Origin: Acetobacteraceae bacterium
Lineage (GTDB): Bacteria > Pseudomonadota > Alphaproteobacteria > Acetobacterales > Acetobacteraceae
Length of the DNA stretch: 64,000 nucleotides
NCBI GenBank assembly: GCA_004843345.1
Contig: CP039460.1
Coordinates: 2,031,001-2,095,000, forward strand
Reading direction: 5' to 3'
Shown here: one piece after another, positions 26,474 through 35,429 of the stretch
How the letters are laid out: each line of letters starts with the position of its first letter
Numbering within the stretch: position 1 is the stretch's first letter
Program-made: the position numbers and the translations under genes
The notes under the pieces: generated by a model
The model's database searches: none
Seen by the model: the letters and a program-made list of their open reading frames with translations, nothing else
Told to the model about the DNA's origin: nothing

Positions 26474-27069
26474 TTAAGTCCAATTGAACTTATTGATACA
26501 TCCAGCTTCCCACATGTTCCATAAATCTTCGCTATCGTAGCTGGTTTGAAGGTCGTGTAGCGTTGCCATATTCCAGCCGATAACGTCTGAAATAGGAATA
26601 GACAGGTTTACTGGTCTTGCGAGTTTTCGTTTTTCCCCATTTGCAGAGCCACCGCGAGAGGGGAAATGAGGGAAGCGGCGGCAAGAATAAAATCCACATG
26701 AAGTTGAAAAGCTCTGACACGTAGCTCTTTAAGCGTCATTGGATCTGTAATATCACCTTCCAAAATTTTTGCTGGTTGGACATTTGGATTTTTTGGATCA
26801 CGTTTGATTTGGCAACATTCAAGCAATTCAGCGAGTGCTTTGTTTGAAATGTCTTTATCCATGACACCAAATAAGGTCATTGCAAGTCCGCCCAGCGTTG
26901 CAATTCCCATGTCTTTTGCTTCAATGGGTAGCTTTGCACCTGCTTTTGATAGACCCCTTACAATGTCCATTGCCCATTCGTCAGCTTTAAAAGCTGACAT
27001 TCTGGTGATAACGAAGACTTTTCCTTTATCTGTGCCTTCTTCTTGAATGTATTCAATAGATTTTCTCAT
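26474..27069 (-). CDS. Tail assembly chaperone, frameshifted G-T fusion
   Basis: In many tailed phages a -1 ribosomal shift near the end of chaperone G yields a longer G-T product. Here the -1 frame is entered at GGGGAAAAAC (26629-26638) and continues to a TAA at 26474-26476, giving about 198 residues. The extension (VIGWNMATLHDLQTSYDSED, then LWNMWEAG) has the look of a real T domain and is otherwise not accessible because it lacks its own start. Confidence 0.72.
26608..27069 (-). CDS. Tail assembly chaperone (G-like, unshifted form)
   Basis: 153 residues, helical (KADEWAMDIVRGLSKAGAKL, then DMGIATLGGLAM). It lies between the tail tube and the tape measure, the position of lambda gpG-type chaperones, which coat the tape measure during tail assembly. 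Translation in frame ends just after the slippery sequence, leaving a short polar tail. Confidence 0.8.
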   Translation of the reverse strand: MRKSIEYIQEEGTDKGKVFVITRMSAFKADEWAMDIVRGLSKAGAKLPIEAKDMGIATLGGLAMTLFGVMDKDISNKALAELLECCQIKRDPKNPNVQPAKILEGDITDPMTLKELRVRAFQLHVDFILAAASLISPLAVALQMGKNENSQDQ

Positions 27070-27080
27070 TGGATTTTCCC

Positions 27081-27518
27081 TTAAATGCCAGCTGGAATCA
27101 TGCGTTCAAACATAAGCTCGACTTTTCTGTTCTCGAGCAATTCAGCTCCTGGAGGCAGAGAATCAAACGATTTAATGAACCCATTTATGTATGTATATTT
27201 TCGTCCGAGTGACGGCATCGAAAAAACGAGGCCAAGCTGATAAGAGGTTCTTGCTTGAACAGACGCCCCTGTGATGGCATCAAAATATTCAAGAGATGGG
27301 CTGTTTGGTGAGAATGTAAGTGTGAGTGGGATTGCTTTTGGGATGTATCCACGGTTGAGCTTTCCATCAACAGACATTTTTCCATCTGCGATTTCCCAAG
27401 CCTCAGCCTCCCAAGCTTTGTCTGATGCCCAGTTTTCGAGCTTAAATGGTGCACTAAAAAGTGTTTCCACCGTTAAAAAGGCCGTTGCATTGGCTGAGGT
27501 AATAAGTTTATTTGCCAT
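27081..27518 (-). CDS. Tail tube protein (DUF3277-like)
   Basis: 145 residues, mostly beta. It has KLENWASDKAWEAEAWEIAD followed by LNRGYIPKAIPLTLTFSPNS, typical of the DUF3277/KPP10-type tube family that forms the inner tube of contractile tails. It starts two bases after the sheath gene, as expected for the sheath-tube pair. Confidence 0.8.
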   Translation of the reverse strand: MANKLITSANATAFLTVETLFSAPFKLENWASDKAWEAEAWEIADGKMSVDGKLNRGYIPKAIPLTLTFSPNSPSLEYFDAITGASVQARTSYQLGLVFSMPSLGRKYTYINGFIKSFDSLPPGAELLENRKVELMFERMIPAGI

Positions 27519-27520
27519 AA

Positions 27521-28657
27521 TTATTGAACTCCAATGGAGGGAAGGTTAATGGTTTGGATAGAGCCACCGTCACAATAGGCGAAGATGCAAGGTGGAGAGC
27601 CTCTTTCTCTTCTAATATCTGATGGCGTGGTCGATGCGTTTGGCTGGAAACAATAGCCTTGCGTAAACAAGTCTTGGCTGATGTCACGGCCAAATTTGCT
27701 TTGAAGAATGGACGCTTCTTCTGAGCTAATTTTGATGCCTGTATTGATAGCCCCAAAATTTCTTGCTTCTTCAACGATATCGAGAATGGCTGCGGTCATT
27801 AAGCCATCACCGTCTGTGTTGTAGGGGATTTGTCCGATATCTGTGATGAGATTGATAAGAGCATTTTGAAGAGAGGCGTTAAGCCACATCTGGCAGATAT
27901 AGCTGTCTGCCCAGTTGAACTCACCGCTGACAGAACCTGGACGAAGCAAATTAAAGCGTGCTGTTCTATTTGCGAATGCACCGTAGAGATTGTATCCGTT
28001 TTGAATTAAGGCTTCATAATCAGACAATGAGCCGTCTGTTGCAGTAGCCCCAGCAAATGACCGAGTGCTTAATGTTGCTCTTCCATTTGTGAGTTCAAAA
28101 TCAAGAGAGGCCATCCAGCCGAGACAGGCAGCAGCGACAGCAGGATCTTGATAAACAGCGGTGACACCATCAATATTTTGGTTTTTTAGCCAAACGCCGA
28201 AGCAGTTTTCGCTGGGAGATGTGGCAATAGCTTCGGCATCTGTATCCCAAATTACAGCCCAGTAATTATCCTGTTGAGCGGCAACCCATTGCGCCACACT
28301 TTGCTTATCTTGAGAGGATAGTTCAAAAGATGTTGTGAAGCCTGCAAAATCTTGAAGCTCGTTCACTACGTTATCTAAATCGGAAATGTTAAAAGTTGAG
28401 TTGACAGCGTAAATGTAGAGCTTCGAAGGCGTTTGAGATGCGCCGACATAACCAGAGAAGTATGCAGCAGCCATTTTTGCTTCATTGCTGGTTGCATTGA
28501 AATACTTTGCAACACTTGCAGCATCTCCATACTCTTTGAGCGTGCCAGCTTGAAGCGTGTTGTTTGTTAGGATCAGACCGTTCATAAAGCCAACGCTGGG
28601 CGCAGCGCTTAAAGCTGAAGGCGTAATCTTAACAATTTGCGAAACAGGGATTGTCAT
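27521..28657 (-). CDS. Contractile tail sheath protein (DUF3383)
   Basis: 378 residues. The N-terminus (IPVSQIVKITPSALSAAPSV and GLILTNNTL) and the middle (GVWLKNQNIDGVTAVYQDPA) match DUF3383 sheath proteins. It is shorter than T4-type sheaths but normal for this family. Its presence shows that the phage is a contractile-tailed virus. Confidence 0.85.
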   Translation of the reverse strand: MTIPVSQIVKITPSALSAAPSVGFMNGLILTNNTLQAGTLKEYGDAASVAKYFNATSNEAKMAAAYFSGYVGASQTPSKLYIYAVNSTFNISDLDNVVNELQDFAGFTTSFELSSQDKQSVAQWVAAQQDNYWAVIWDTDAEAIATSPSENCFGVWLKNQNIDGVTAVYQDPAVAAACLGWMASLDFELTNGRATLSTRSFAGATATDGSLSDYEALIQNGYNLYGAFANRTARFNLLRPGSVSGEFNWADSYICQMWLNASLQNALINLITDIGQIPYNTDGDGLMTAAILDIVEEARNFGAINTGIKISSEEASILQSKFGRDISQDLFTQGYCFQPNASTTPSDIRRERGSPPCIFAYCDGGSIQTINLPSIGVQ

Positions 28658-29286
28658 TTCATTTTCCTTTTAGTGGGTGGGATTATTTTACTTGGAAAGT
28701 CAGCGTTGATGAGGGAGACTTGAGCGCTTAGTGCGCTTTCTTGTGATGATGAAAGTTGCGTGATGGCATTCAGCTTTAAATCCACAATCCAATGGTCTTC
28801 ATATTGCTTTTCTGCTGTCTGAAAACCTTGTTGATGCGGATCATTTGCATGGGTAGGGGCACATTCTGGTCTGATTTCTCGAAAGAAATCACAAGAAGAA
28901 GGGGAACGCCAGAGCGTTTCAACTCGTTCTGCGGCGTTACCAGCGCCAGCACCCCAGACATCAATTTGGATTGTTAAAAGTACGCTCTTTTGAATAATGC
29001 GTTCCGTTGCGACATAGAAAACTGAATCAGTGTTTTTCCGTTCTCTTGCCACGATTGTCATCGTTGCGAATTGTGTCAGCGGATTAGCAAACTGATTTTG
29101 CTGTCCTTGAAACACACCGAAACCAGCTGGGAGTGCTGTTAGAAGCCATTCTCCAACAGCAGTCAGGATTTCTGCTTCACTTGGTTTAAAATCTGTTTGA
29201 ACCGCTGAGCCAGTACTCAGTCTAATGTTTGCTGGCTTGGAATTTGGCGAGTTACGAGGACTTTGCACCAATCTTTTTCTCCCCAT
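28654..29286 (-). CDS. Phage neck/tail terminator protein (LIC_12616-like)
   Basis: 210 residues as drawn. ILTAVGEWLLTALPAGFGVF and VARERKNTD suit the LIC_12616-type neck family, found just before the sheath gene. The start is doubtful because the frame overlaps the upstream gene by 70 bases: TTG at 29271 or GTG at 29268, both 7-10 bases after GGGGAG, would be reasonable. Confidence 0.68.
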   Translation of the reverse strand: MGRKRLVQSPRNSPNSKPANIRLSTGSAVQTDFKPSEAEILTAVGEWLLTALPAGFGVFQGQQNQFANPLTQFATMTIVARERKNTDSVFYVATERIIQKSVLLTIQIDVWGAGAGNAAERVETLWRSPSSCDFFREIRPECAPTHANDPHQQGFQTAEKQYEDHWIVDLKLNAITQLSSSQESALSAQVSLINADFPSKIIPPTKRKMK

Positions 29287-29609
29287 TGCTCAAGGACGTT
29301 TGTAATGAGCCAATCTGAACCTTCAAAAACGAGAAGGTCGCCACCAATTTGAAGAGGGCGGTTTAAGGCATGGGCTGCGCCACTCAGATAAACAGCTCGC
29401 ATCTCTGCTTGCTGTTCCATGTTTTCTGTGAGCTGAAGCTCACCTGTGCTTGTCGCTTGAATGTCAGCAAGAACCGTTAAATCTTCGAATTGAGGTGAGA
29501 CTAAAAAGTCAGAAGTTTGGGCTACGCCAAGGCTTTTTCTGAGAGTAATTTCTCGCATTGGATTCACATCGCCAAGAACAGAAGATGCAATTCCAAACAA
29601 ATCAATCAT
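29217..29609 (-). CDS. Head-tail connector-region protein
   Basis: 130 residues, beta-rich C-terminus (GGDLLVFEGSDWLITNVLEQ). It lies between the gp10-like protein and the neck terminator, so it is probably a head completion or stopper protein. No signature recognised. It overlaps the gene upstream by eight bases. Confidence 0.62.
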   Translation of the reverse strand: MIDLFGIASSVLGDVNPMREITLRKSLGVAQTSDFLVSPQFEDLTVLADIQATSTGELQLTENMEQQAEMRAVYLSGAAHALNRPLQIGGDLLVFEGSDWLITNVLEQWGEKDWCKVLVTRQIPSQQTLD

Positions 29610-30162
29610 TCGACTTTCCGTCTTTTACTTCATAATCAATGGAATTGAGCAAATGTCCGCTTGATCTGAGGGTTCGTGCAGCAGCAGGATCAACATATCG
29701 AATGGACATATCTTTGTTGCGTTTGATGACAACCTTTCGTCTTGTCTGTTCAATATACCTTGCGCCTTTTTCTGTTTTTTTAGTTTTTTCTTCTGTAATC
29801 CAAACAGCTTTGTTGGGAGGCGGCGGATTTGAAAGAATTTTCTCTCGAACGTCATTTGCCATTCTTTCTCCGAGAAGGCCTAAGCTTTGTGATACATTAA
29901 AATCATTTTGCTTTAAGTTTCGTTCAAGTAGTTTAGACCATTTTCTTTTATTCTCAGCGATTGCTGGTCGCATGAAGGGACGAGCAGGTACATCCTTGGT
30001 GCCATACTCATTCCAGAAAGCCACTTCGACAACAGAAGTTCCATCTGGATAAGTTGCGCCTTCAAGCACGCCCGCATTGACGTGCATGTCTTTGCCAGCT
30101 TTCTGGGCAAGTTTCTCAAGCTTTTTCTTGAGCTTTGAACCACCTGTGATTTTAATGGACAT
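29602..30162 (-). CDS. HK97 gp10-like tail completion protein
   Basis: I chose the ATG at 30162, which overlaps the upstream stop codon as TAATG. The longer frame to 30273 lies inside the DUF4054 gene. The 186 residues have VVEVAFWNEYGTKDVPARPF and the following MRPA, the hallmark of HK97 gp10-like proteins that join head and tail. The C-terminus is basic. Confidence 0.8.
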   Translation of the reverse strand: MSIKITGGSKLKKKLEKLAQKAGKDMHVNAGVLEGATYPDGTSVVEVAFWNEYGTKDVPARPFMRPAIAENKRKWSKLLERNLKQNDFNVSQSLGLLGERMANDVREKILSNPPPPNKAVWITEEKTKKTEKGARYIEQTRRKVVIKRNKDMSIRYVDPAAARTLRSSGHLLNSIDYEVKDGKSND

Positions 30163-30617
30163 TATGGGAAAATCTTTGCTGGATGAGGTCGTCCAGGAAT
30201 GAAGCGCATTTGGCGCAGGGGCAACGTTGCCTGCCAAAAGGTTGCGCCGTACTGTGTTTGTGCAAACCACCAACCGCTTCCTGGGATTCCAGTTGCATCA
30301 GTACTGACAGAAACAGATCCACGGCTTGCCGAAGAGACACGCCCAACCAATCCACTTCCACCGTTTGATCCACCACCAGATTGTCCAGCTGAAGCATTTA
30401 AGCTTAGCTGAGCAATATGTGCAGTCAGAAGCCAAAGAAGCCTCTCACGCTTTGCTAAATCACGGACAGGGGATTGGGGCGTATTGTTGAGATAATCACA
30501 AGCGCAGTCAAAATCGAACTGCGCCTGTTCATCGGTAAGGTTAGAAAAAGCAGGGAAGGCTGCTCTCCAAGCTGTGGGATCGAAAACAACAACGCCAGGA
30601 GGGCTGTTATTTGTCAA
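30162..30617 (-). CDS. DUF4054 head-tail connector protein
   Basis: 151 residues from a TTG at 30617 preceded by GGAG nine bases away. The longer frame to 30662 overlaps the upstream gene. FDPTAWRAAFPAFSNLTDEQ and LAKRERLLWLLTAHIAQL match DUF4054, a connector/head-completion family. A Gly/Ser-rich linker lies in the middle. Confidence 0.78.
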   Translation of the reverse strand: MTNNSPPGVVVFDPTAWRAAFPAFSNLTDEQAQFDFDCACDYLNNTPQSPVRDLAKRERLLWLLTAHIAQLSLNASAGQSGGGSNGGSGLVGRVSSASRGSVSVSTDATGIPGSGWWFAQTQYGATFWQATLPLRQMRFIPGRPHPAKIFP

Positions 30618-31020
30618 GCTTAGTGACTCCTTCAATTGGTTTTGAGGAATCAAGAGATTCAAGGCCTGTTTTTTCGGACTTAACCTCTTTAAACTTTGCC
30701 TCAGCCCGTTTTGAATTTTTTTCAGCGAAAACGAGACCTTTTGTCACAAGCTGGCTGTTTTGATTTTGAGCCAGCCAAGCTTCCCAAAATTCAGCATCGA
30801 CAATATTTCTGCCTGCCATACCAATCAAAACATTATCTGCTTTATGAAAGCGCATGTCAGAAGATGCCCCTTTTAAAGTAACGACTTTGATCGGAGCAAG
30901 TTGTGGAGGAAAACCACCTTGTTTTAAGACAGCGGCTCTTTCTGACAAAGCTTGCATGTCGTAAAGGTCAAGTTTTACACCAGAGGGCATACGACAAATT
31001 ACAGTTACATTTTCAGCCAT
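30607..31020 (-). CDS. Hypothetical head-region protein
   Basis: 137 residues following the major capsid gene by one base. It has a beta-like N-terminal half and a Lys/Glu-rich C-terminal tail. The motif DAEFWEAWLAQNQNSQLV recurs in phage proteins in this position, where a structural or connector role is likely. Not recognised further. Confidence 0.62.
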   Translation of the reverse strand: MAENVTVICRMPSGVKLDLYDMQALSERAAVLKQGGFPPQLAPIKVVTLKGASSDMRFHKADNVLIGMAGRNIVDAEFWEAWLAQNQNSQLVTKGLVFAEKNSKRAEAKFKEVKSEKTGLESLDSSKPIEGVTKLDK

Positions 31021-31021
31021 T

Positions 31022-32065
31022 TTAAATTCCTGCCATTGTTACGCAGGCAACTGGATAGAACCAAATTGTTCCCCAATTCCCCTGTGATTTCTTCTGTCGA
31101 ATGTTAGAGCTGTAACGTTCAACGGTGTGTGCCCTTAACTTTTCGGTAAAGGCTGTTGTGACGACTTCATGTCCATCAATTTCTTTAACGAAAAGCTGTG
31201 CTTGCGTGATTTTTGAAATACCGCCAGAAAGTGTGGCTCCAGCTTCTGGAAGTGTTGCAATTTCCATATTTGGGAAGTTTTCTTTTAAAACTTCACGGAG
31301 CTTTAAATTAAACTGGTTCGTGAAAGTCATTGCCACTTGAAGTTCTGTCGGAATAACAAGCTTCATTGGCGTATCCATGTCCACGTTACCACCAAGCTGT
31401 ACTGTCAGTTGCTGGAACATTTTCTGAACATCTGCATAGACTTGCAGTGGATCAGAAGTTGACATCCATCCATTAGAGGCAGCAGGCTTTCCAGTTGAAT
31501 CAATTTTAGGCGTGGGCTGAATGGCTGGCGGTAAATCAGGATCATTTAAAGCGCCATATAAACGCAATCCTTGAATACCAAAACCAGAGATCCGATTGCT
31601 GGCTTTGTTTAGAACAGAAATTGAAGCTGCGTTCTGTTTATTGACCCAGTCAATTTTTGCTAATCCCATTCTGGCAGCTTCTTTTTCGCCCCATTTTGTC
31701 CAAAGCTGATAATGATAGGACTGACGTTGTTCCCAGTTAGCTGTTGCGCTTGCATCACCACCTTGGGAGTAGTCACCGTAAGTTTCAACACGTCCAGAAA
31801 GCTCTGTAAATGGAAACTGTGCTGTATCTGTTAGCCAGTCACCTTTTTGAGAGACGCCGTAAGTCTCTTCCATTTTTGTTGGAGTGATGATGGCATCAAT
31901 AACCCTTGGATCTGACCAAGTGGAAAAGATGAATGGAATACCGCTGTTTGGATTTAAAACAGAGGAATAGCCAGGGATAGCAGCGTCACTTGCCATTTTA
32001 ATATCGAAAACGCCTTCAACGCCCCAGCCTTGCTTGAGCTGTTTAGGAGATAATTTTGCGGACAT
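31022..32065 (-). CDS. Major capsid protein (DUF2184)
   Basis: 347 residues. The segments GIPFIFSTWSDPRVIDAIIT, GDWLTDTAQFPFTELSGRVE and QRQSYHYQLWTKWGEKEA match DUF2184 major capsid proteins, an HK97-fold group found in myo- and siphoviruses. Neighbouring cement and protease/scaffold genes support this. Confidence 0.88.
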   Translation of the reverse strand: MSAKLSPKQLKQGWGVEGVFDIKMASDAAIPGYSSVLNPNSGIPFIFSTWSDPRVIDAIITPTKMEETYGVSQKGDWLTDTAQFPFTELSGRVETYGDYSQGGDASATANWEQRQSYHYQLWTKWGEKEAARMGLAKIDWVNKQNAASISVLNKASNRISGFGIQGLRLYGALNDPDLPPAIQPTPKIDSTGKPAASNGWMSTSDPLQVYADVQKMFQQLTVQLGGNVDMDTPMKLVIPTELQVAMTFTNQFNLKLREVLKENFPNMEIATLPEAGATLSGGISKITQAQLFVKEIDGHEVVTTAFTEKLRAHTVERYSSNIRQKKSQGNWGTIWFYPVACVTMAGI

Positions 32066-32077
32066 TATTTATTTTCC

Positions 32078-32626
32078 TTATTTGGATGGGGAGGATGTTG
32101 GAGAAGCAGCGCTTAGAGACAGCATTGATTCCAATGGCCCTGTCATAATCAGAACTTGTCCAGTAGGTGCGCCACGTGTCACAATCCATCCTGTATCCAC
32201 AGCTCCAGAAACTGTTGAGCCTTTTGCTGCTGTTTGAATGGATCCGTCAGCTGTGTTTGCAAAAATAGCCTGCCCTCGTGTGGCATCTGTGGAGGAAAGC
32301 GCAAAGTAATCCCCACCATCTACCATAACGACCCCAAAGCCTTCTGGAATAGACATGGTTGCATCTTGCAGATACTGCGTTGTTAAACCCTGCTGTTCAC
32401 GCAAAATAAAACCGTCTGGAATGACGGCTGAAGGAGCTTTGTTTGTTAGGGTTTGTCCACTATCATCTGTGGGGTCAGCCCAAGCAAAGGAGGCGATGGT
32501 TACGCCATTTGTTCCAGCTCTCCAACCACCTTGTGGAGCAACAACAGTCCTGCGCGGATTAGCGGAGGCAATTCCGCCAGGATAGCCTTCTGGCCAGTTG
32601 TAATTTACTTTTTTTTGAAAAGACAT
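32078..32626 (-). CDS. Capsid cement protein (Gp24-like)
   Basis: 182 residues. VNYNWPEGYPGGIASANPRR and a beta-rich body with GDYFALSSTDATRGQAIFAN fit structural cement proteins that decorate and stabilise the capsid. It lies directly before the major capsid gene. The C-terminal 15 residues are Ser/Pro-rich. Confidence 0.76.
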   Translation of the reverse strand: MSFQKKVNYNWPEGYPGGIASANPRRTVVAPQGGWRAGTNGVTIASFAWADPTDDSGQTLTNKAPSAVIPDGFILREQQGLTTQYLQDATMSIPEGFGVVMVDGGDYFALSSTDATRGQAIFANTADGSIQTAAKGSTVSGAVDTGWIVTRGAPTGQVLIMTGPLESMLSLSAASPTSSPSK

Positions 32627-32637
32627 TTTTTAAATCC

Positions 32638-33885
32638 TTAAAGTTTTTTTGGCACTTTCACATTTTTAAAAGCGGAATCTGTTGCCATAGAGTTTTGGGG
32701 GCGAGAGGGAGCAATTTTTTCTTTTTCTGCTCTGACAAGTGCTTTTAGCCCAGCAATATTGATACCTGCTGATGAAATGCCACGTTGTTTCAAAGCGTAG
32801 GCATAAATAGCATCGGCAGTGTCCAATCCCATTGTTTCACCAACAAGAGGTCGTACATCATTTCTTGCATTCTCGGCTGCAGCTAGGCGTGAGCGTTCTG
32901 CGAGGATCGCTTTATCAATCGCCATTTGAACGGATTTTTGATCTGTTGCTCCCGAAGGGTCAGTGCCATCTTTTCGCTCTTTATCAAGTGTTTTATTGGC
33001 TTTCTCACCGCCAGCAATTTCATTTGCGTTGGCTTCTGCTTCACCTTCATCGGTTGCTCCCGATGGATCAGTTCCATTTTTTCGTTCTTTATCCAAAGTT
33101 TTATTAGCCTCCTCGCCAGCACGGATTTCATTTGCTTTTTTTTCTTCAAGATCTTCATCGCCATTTAATTCGGAGGGAGGAGGTGTTTCTTCTCCTTCTG
33201 GGGAATTGTTAAGCGCTGAAATCATTGCACTGAGAGCTGCTCTGATTTCGTCATCTGATTTATCTGGGCATGAATCACGCAATGCCGAGATAATGGCTGT
33301 CATTTCCATAATGTTTCCTTCAATTATTGGTTTTCTTAACGCTTCATCTTGAACAAGAACGTCTTTTCCTGCTCTTCCTTCGGGAACAAGAGCGACATGA
33401 TTGCCTCTGATATTCCGCATTACACCGTCATATTTATCCCCTGTTGGGGTTTTTCCTGGGGTCATATCAGCGTCATAGTCATAACCGCAGGAAAGTTCTC
33501 TCTGACTGTTATCTTTAATTTTTTTAATGGCTTCCTCATCCCAGACAGACAGAGAATTTGTGAGGTATGGATCTGAAAAAGTGGCACTGCTTCCAACACT
33601 TCCAACAACAGAGTTTGTTGGAGGTGAAGAAGCATTTACGGGAAGATGCTCTTTTAGGAGCGGAATTCCGTTGAAAGTATCTGCACCTTTTTTCAGCTCA
33701 TCAGGGTGTCGATAAAGATTATATATTTTCTCTTTATCAAGCCCCAATTCAGTATGTTTAGGAATTTCTCTGCCGTAATAAGGACAAACATTCGCTTTGG
33801 AAATTGGAGAGGTGGCAACACGCATGATGCCATGATCATCTTCAAAACGAACGGATCCGATACGGTCGTGTGCCATTGTTTTCAT
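32638..33885 (-). CDS. DUF2213 prohead protease/scaffold fusion
   Basis: 415 residues. The N-terminal 180 (DDHGIMRVATSPISKANVCP, ELSCGYDYD and NHVALVPEGRAG) match DUF2213, a phage protease-like domain that processes the prohead. The C-terminal half is charged and helical (an acidic linker with a duplicated block, then SRLAAAENARNDVRPLVGE) and looks like scaffold. The start may be the ATG three codons in (MAHDRIG). Confidence 0.82.
   Translation of the reverse strand: MKTMAHDRIGSVRFEDDHGIMRVATSPISKANVCPYYGREIPKHTELGLDKEKIYNLYRHPDELKKGADTFNGIPLLKEHLPVNASSPPTNSVVGSVGSSATFSDPYLTNSLSVWDEEAIKKIKDNSQRELSCGYDYDADMTPGKTPTGDKYDGVMRNIRGNHVALVPEGRAGKDVLVQDEALRKPIIEGNIMEMTAIISALRDSCPDKSDDEIRAALSAMISALNNSPEGEETPPPSELNGDEDLEEKKANEIRAGEEANKTLDKERKNGTDPSGATDEGEAEANANEIAGGEKANKTLDKERKDGTDPSGATDQKSVQMAIDKAILAERSRLAAAENARNDVRPLVGETMGLDTADAIYAYALKQRGISSAGINIAGLKALVRAEKEKIAPSRPQNSMATDSAFKNVKVPKKL
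32940..33135 (-). repeat. Two-copy repeat in the scaffold region
   Basis: Two blocks (33049-33135 and 32940-33028) encode near-identical peptides containing EANKTLDKERK and GTDPSGATD, separated by a short acidic linker. Confidence 0.75.
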
Positions 33886-33905
33886 GTTAAGTTTTTCTTC
33901 AAAGG

Positions 33906-35429
33906 TTAATCATCTTCAAAGCCTGGGATAATCGGACGGCTTGTACATCCACAATAAACTTCTTCGCCTGGTTGGACGTAGTTTCCATTATCATCGCCGA
34001 CAGGTGCGCCCTTTGCGATGTCGAAGATAAGCTTTTCATGTCCTGCCCGAAGATGCCGAGGCCTTGGCTTTTTAGGTGTTCCTGCATGAATCCAGACAGC
34101 TTGCGTAATACCAAGGGCTAAACGGCGCTCTCTATTTACAACGGCAGTAACTTTGTCGTTCTGATCTCTTGCGATAAAAGCGGCACGTCTTTTTGTAGCA
34201 CCATATTTTTCTTCAAGTTCAGTTGAGAGCGTTGCCAAATCACGCCCAGCGAGTGCGGAGCGCATCACAGCGCCTTCCACATCTGTGAGATACTTTGAGG
34301 CAATGGATTTAATGAGGCTTACATTCTCAGCGATAGACAAGGCCATTGCTTGTTTAATTTCTTCTGTTGGCCTGAATTTGACCGTGAAGCCACTTTTTTT
34401 GAGAACCTGTTGGAACTGAAAAGAGGAATGCTTCTCACCACCAAGAACGAACTTTTTCGCAATTTCGAAGGCTTTCTTTTTCCAAGCTGATGTCCATTCT
34501 TTGGTTAAGTCGTCAACGATGGAGCGAAGATTGAAGAGGGGGGAAGCGTCTTGTGCAAGTAAAACTGGCTCTTCTAGTTGCTTGAAAAGAGGAGAATAAA
34601 AATCTATATTAGTGGAAACGGTCGCAGTTCCAGACACAATGTCCATCGCAACAGCATCCTCTGCTGATGGTCTGATAAGCTCCTGATCAGATGCGTTTTG
34701 TTGATTAGCAAAAGAAGAGTTGGCTTCTTTGACCGTTTTTTCTAATTTTAAAAGTTGCGAGATTCTTTCTGGGAAAGCTGTTGTTACACTGTAATGATCC
34801 TTAGCAGGATGAATGTGCAAGGCAGTTATGTCTGCTAGCTTCTCATTTGCTTTAGGCTTAATCGCTAAAATTCGTGAGCCATGTTTTTTATCTTTCAAAT
34901 CTTCGTTGTAATTTTGAACGATATGAAATGCGTATGATAAGGCTGTTTTAAAGCCTCTTCGTTCATAATCTTTTTTATGTGCATCAATGTGTTCTAAGCC
35001 ATATTTTACATTTCCTCTATAAGCAATTACAGGAACAGCAATGTGAGAGGCATCTGGATGAGAAACTTCTCCGATAACATGTGCTTCTTGTCCTGCTTCT
35101 TTCGCAATTCTGTCTAAAATAGGCTTATGTTTATGTTGCAGATCTTCGTATCTATGAATCTGTTTAACACCTTGCGCTTTCGCAAACCGTCCATGCTCAT
35201 CTCTCGGATGCTCGCTTTCTTCAAACTCAGCATCAGTCGCTAAAATCTCAGGCTCTGCGTGCTTGTAAGCTTTGTGAATCTTCCGAACAATGTCTGCATT
35301 CATACTCTCTAAAAGTTGATGCAAGGCTTTGTAATAATTTGCTTGTACAGCTGCGCTTTTACGGGCGGCAGAAAGCAGCAAAGGTTTTCCAGAAGGAGAT
35401 ACAAGCTTAATCATTTGATTCTTCGTCAT
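33906..35429 (-). CDS. MuF-type head morphogenesis protein with an embedded nuclease-like domain
   Basis: 507 residues. The C-terminal third (RAAFIARDQNDKVTAVVNRE, then IHAGTPKKPRPRHL and EEVYCGCTSRP) is a classic Mu gpF-like head domain. The N-terminal part has EHPRDEHGRF (about 72-81), a linker often found before effector domains in phage proteins. A domain of about 85-235 follows with GLEHIDAHKK, ALHIHPAKDHYSV and TTAFP, resembling the BECR-fold nucleases found in phage head proteins. It starts inside the end of the portal gene. The nuclease reading is inference from motif pattern. Confidence 0.78.
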   Translation of the reverse strand: MTKNQMIKLVSPSGKPLLLSAARKSAAVQANYYKALHQLLESMNADIVRKIHKAYKHAEPEILATDAEFEESEHPRDEHGRFAKAQGVKQIHRYEDLQHKHKPILDRIAKEAGQEAHVIGEVSHPDASHIAVPVIAYRGNVKYGLEHIDAHKKDYERRGFKTALSYAFHIVQNYNEDLKDKKHGSRILAIKPKANEKLADITALHIHPAKDHYSVTTAFPERISQLLKLEKTVKEANSSFANQQNASDQELIRPSAEDAVAMDIVSGTATVSTNIDFYSPLFKQLEEPVLLAQDASPLFNLRSIVDDLTKEWTSAWKKKAFEIAKKFVLGGEKHSSFQFQQVLKKSGFTVKFRPTEEIKQAMALSIAENVSLIKSIASKYLTDVEGAVMRSALAGRDLATLSTELEEKYGATKRRAAFIARDQNDKVTAVVNRERRLALGITQAVWIHAGTPKKPRPRHLRAGHEKLIFDIAKGAPVGDDNGNYVQPGEEVYCGCTSRPIIPGFEDD

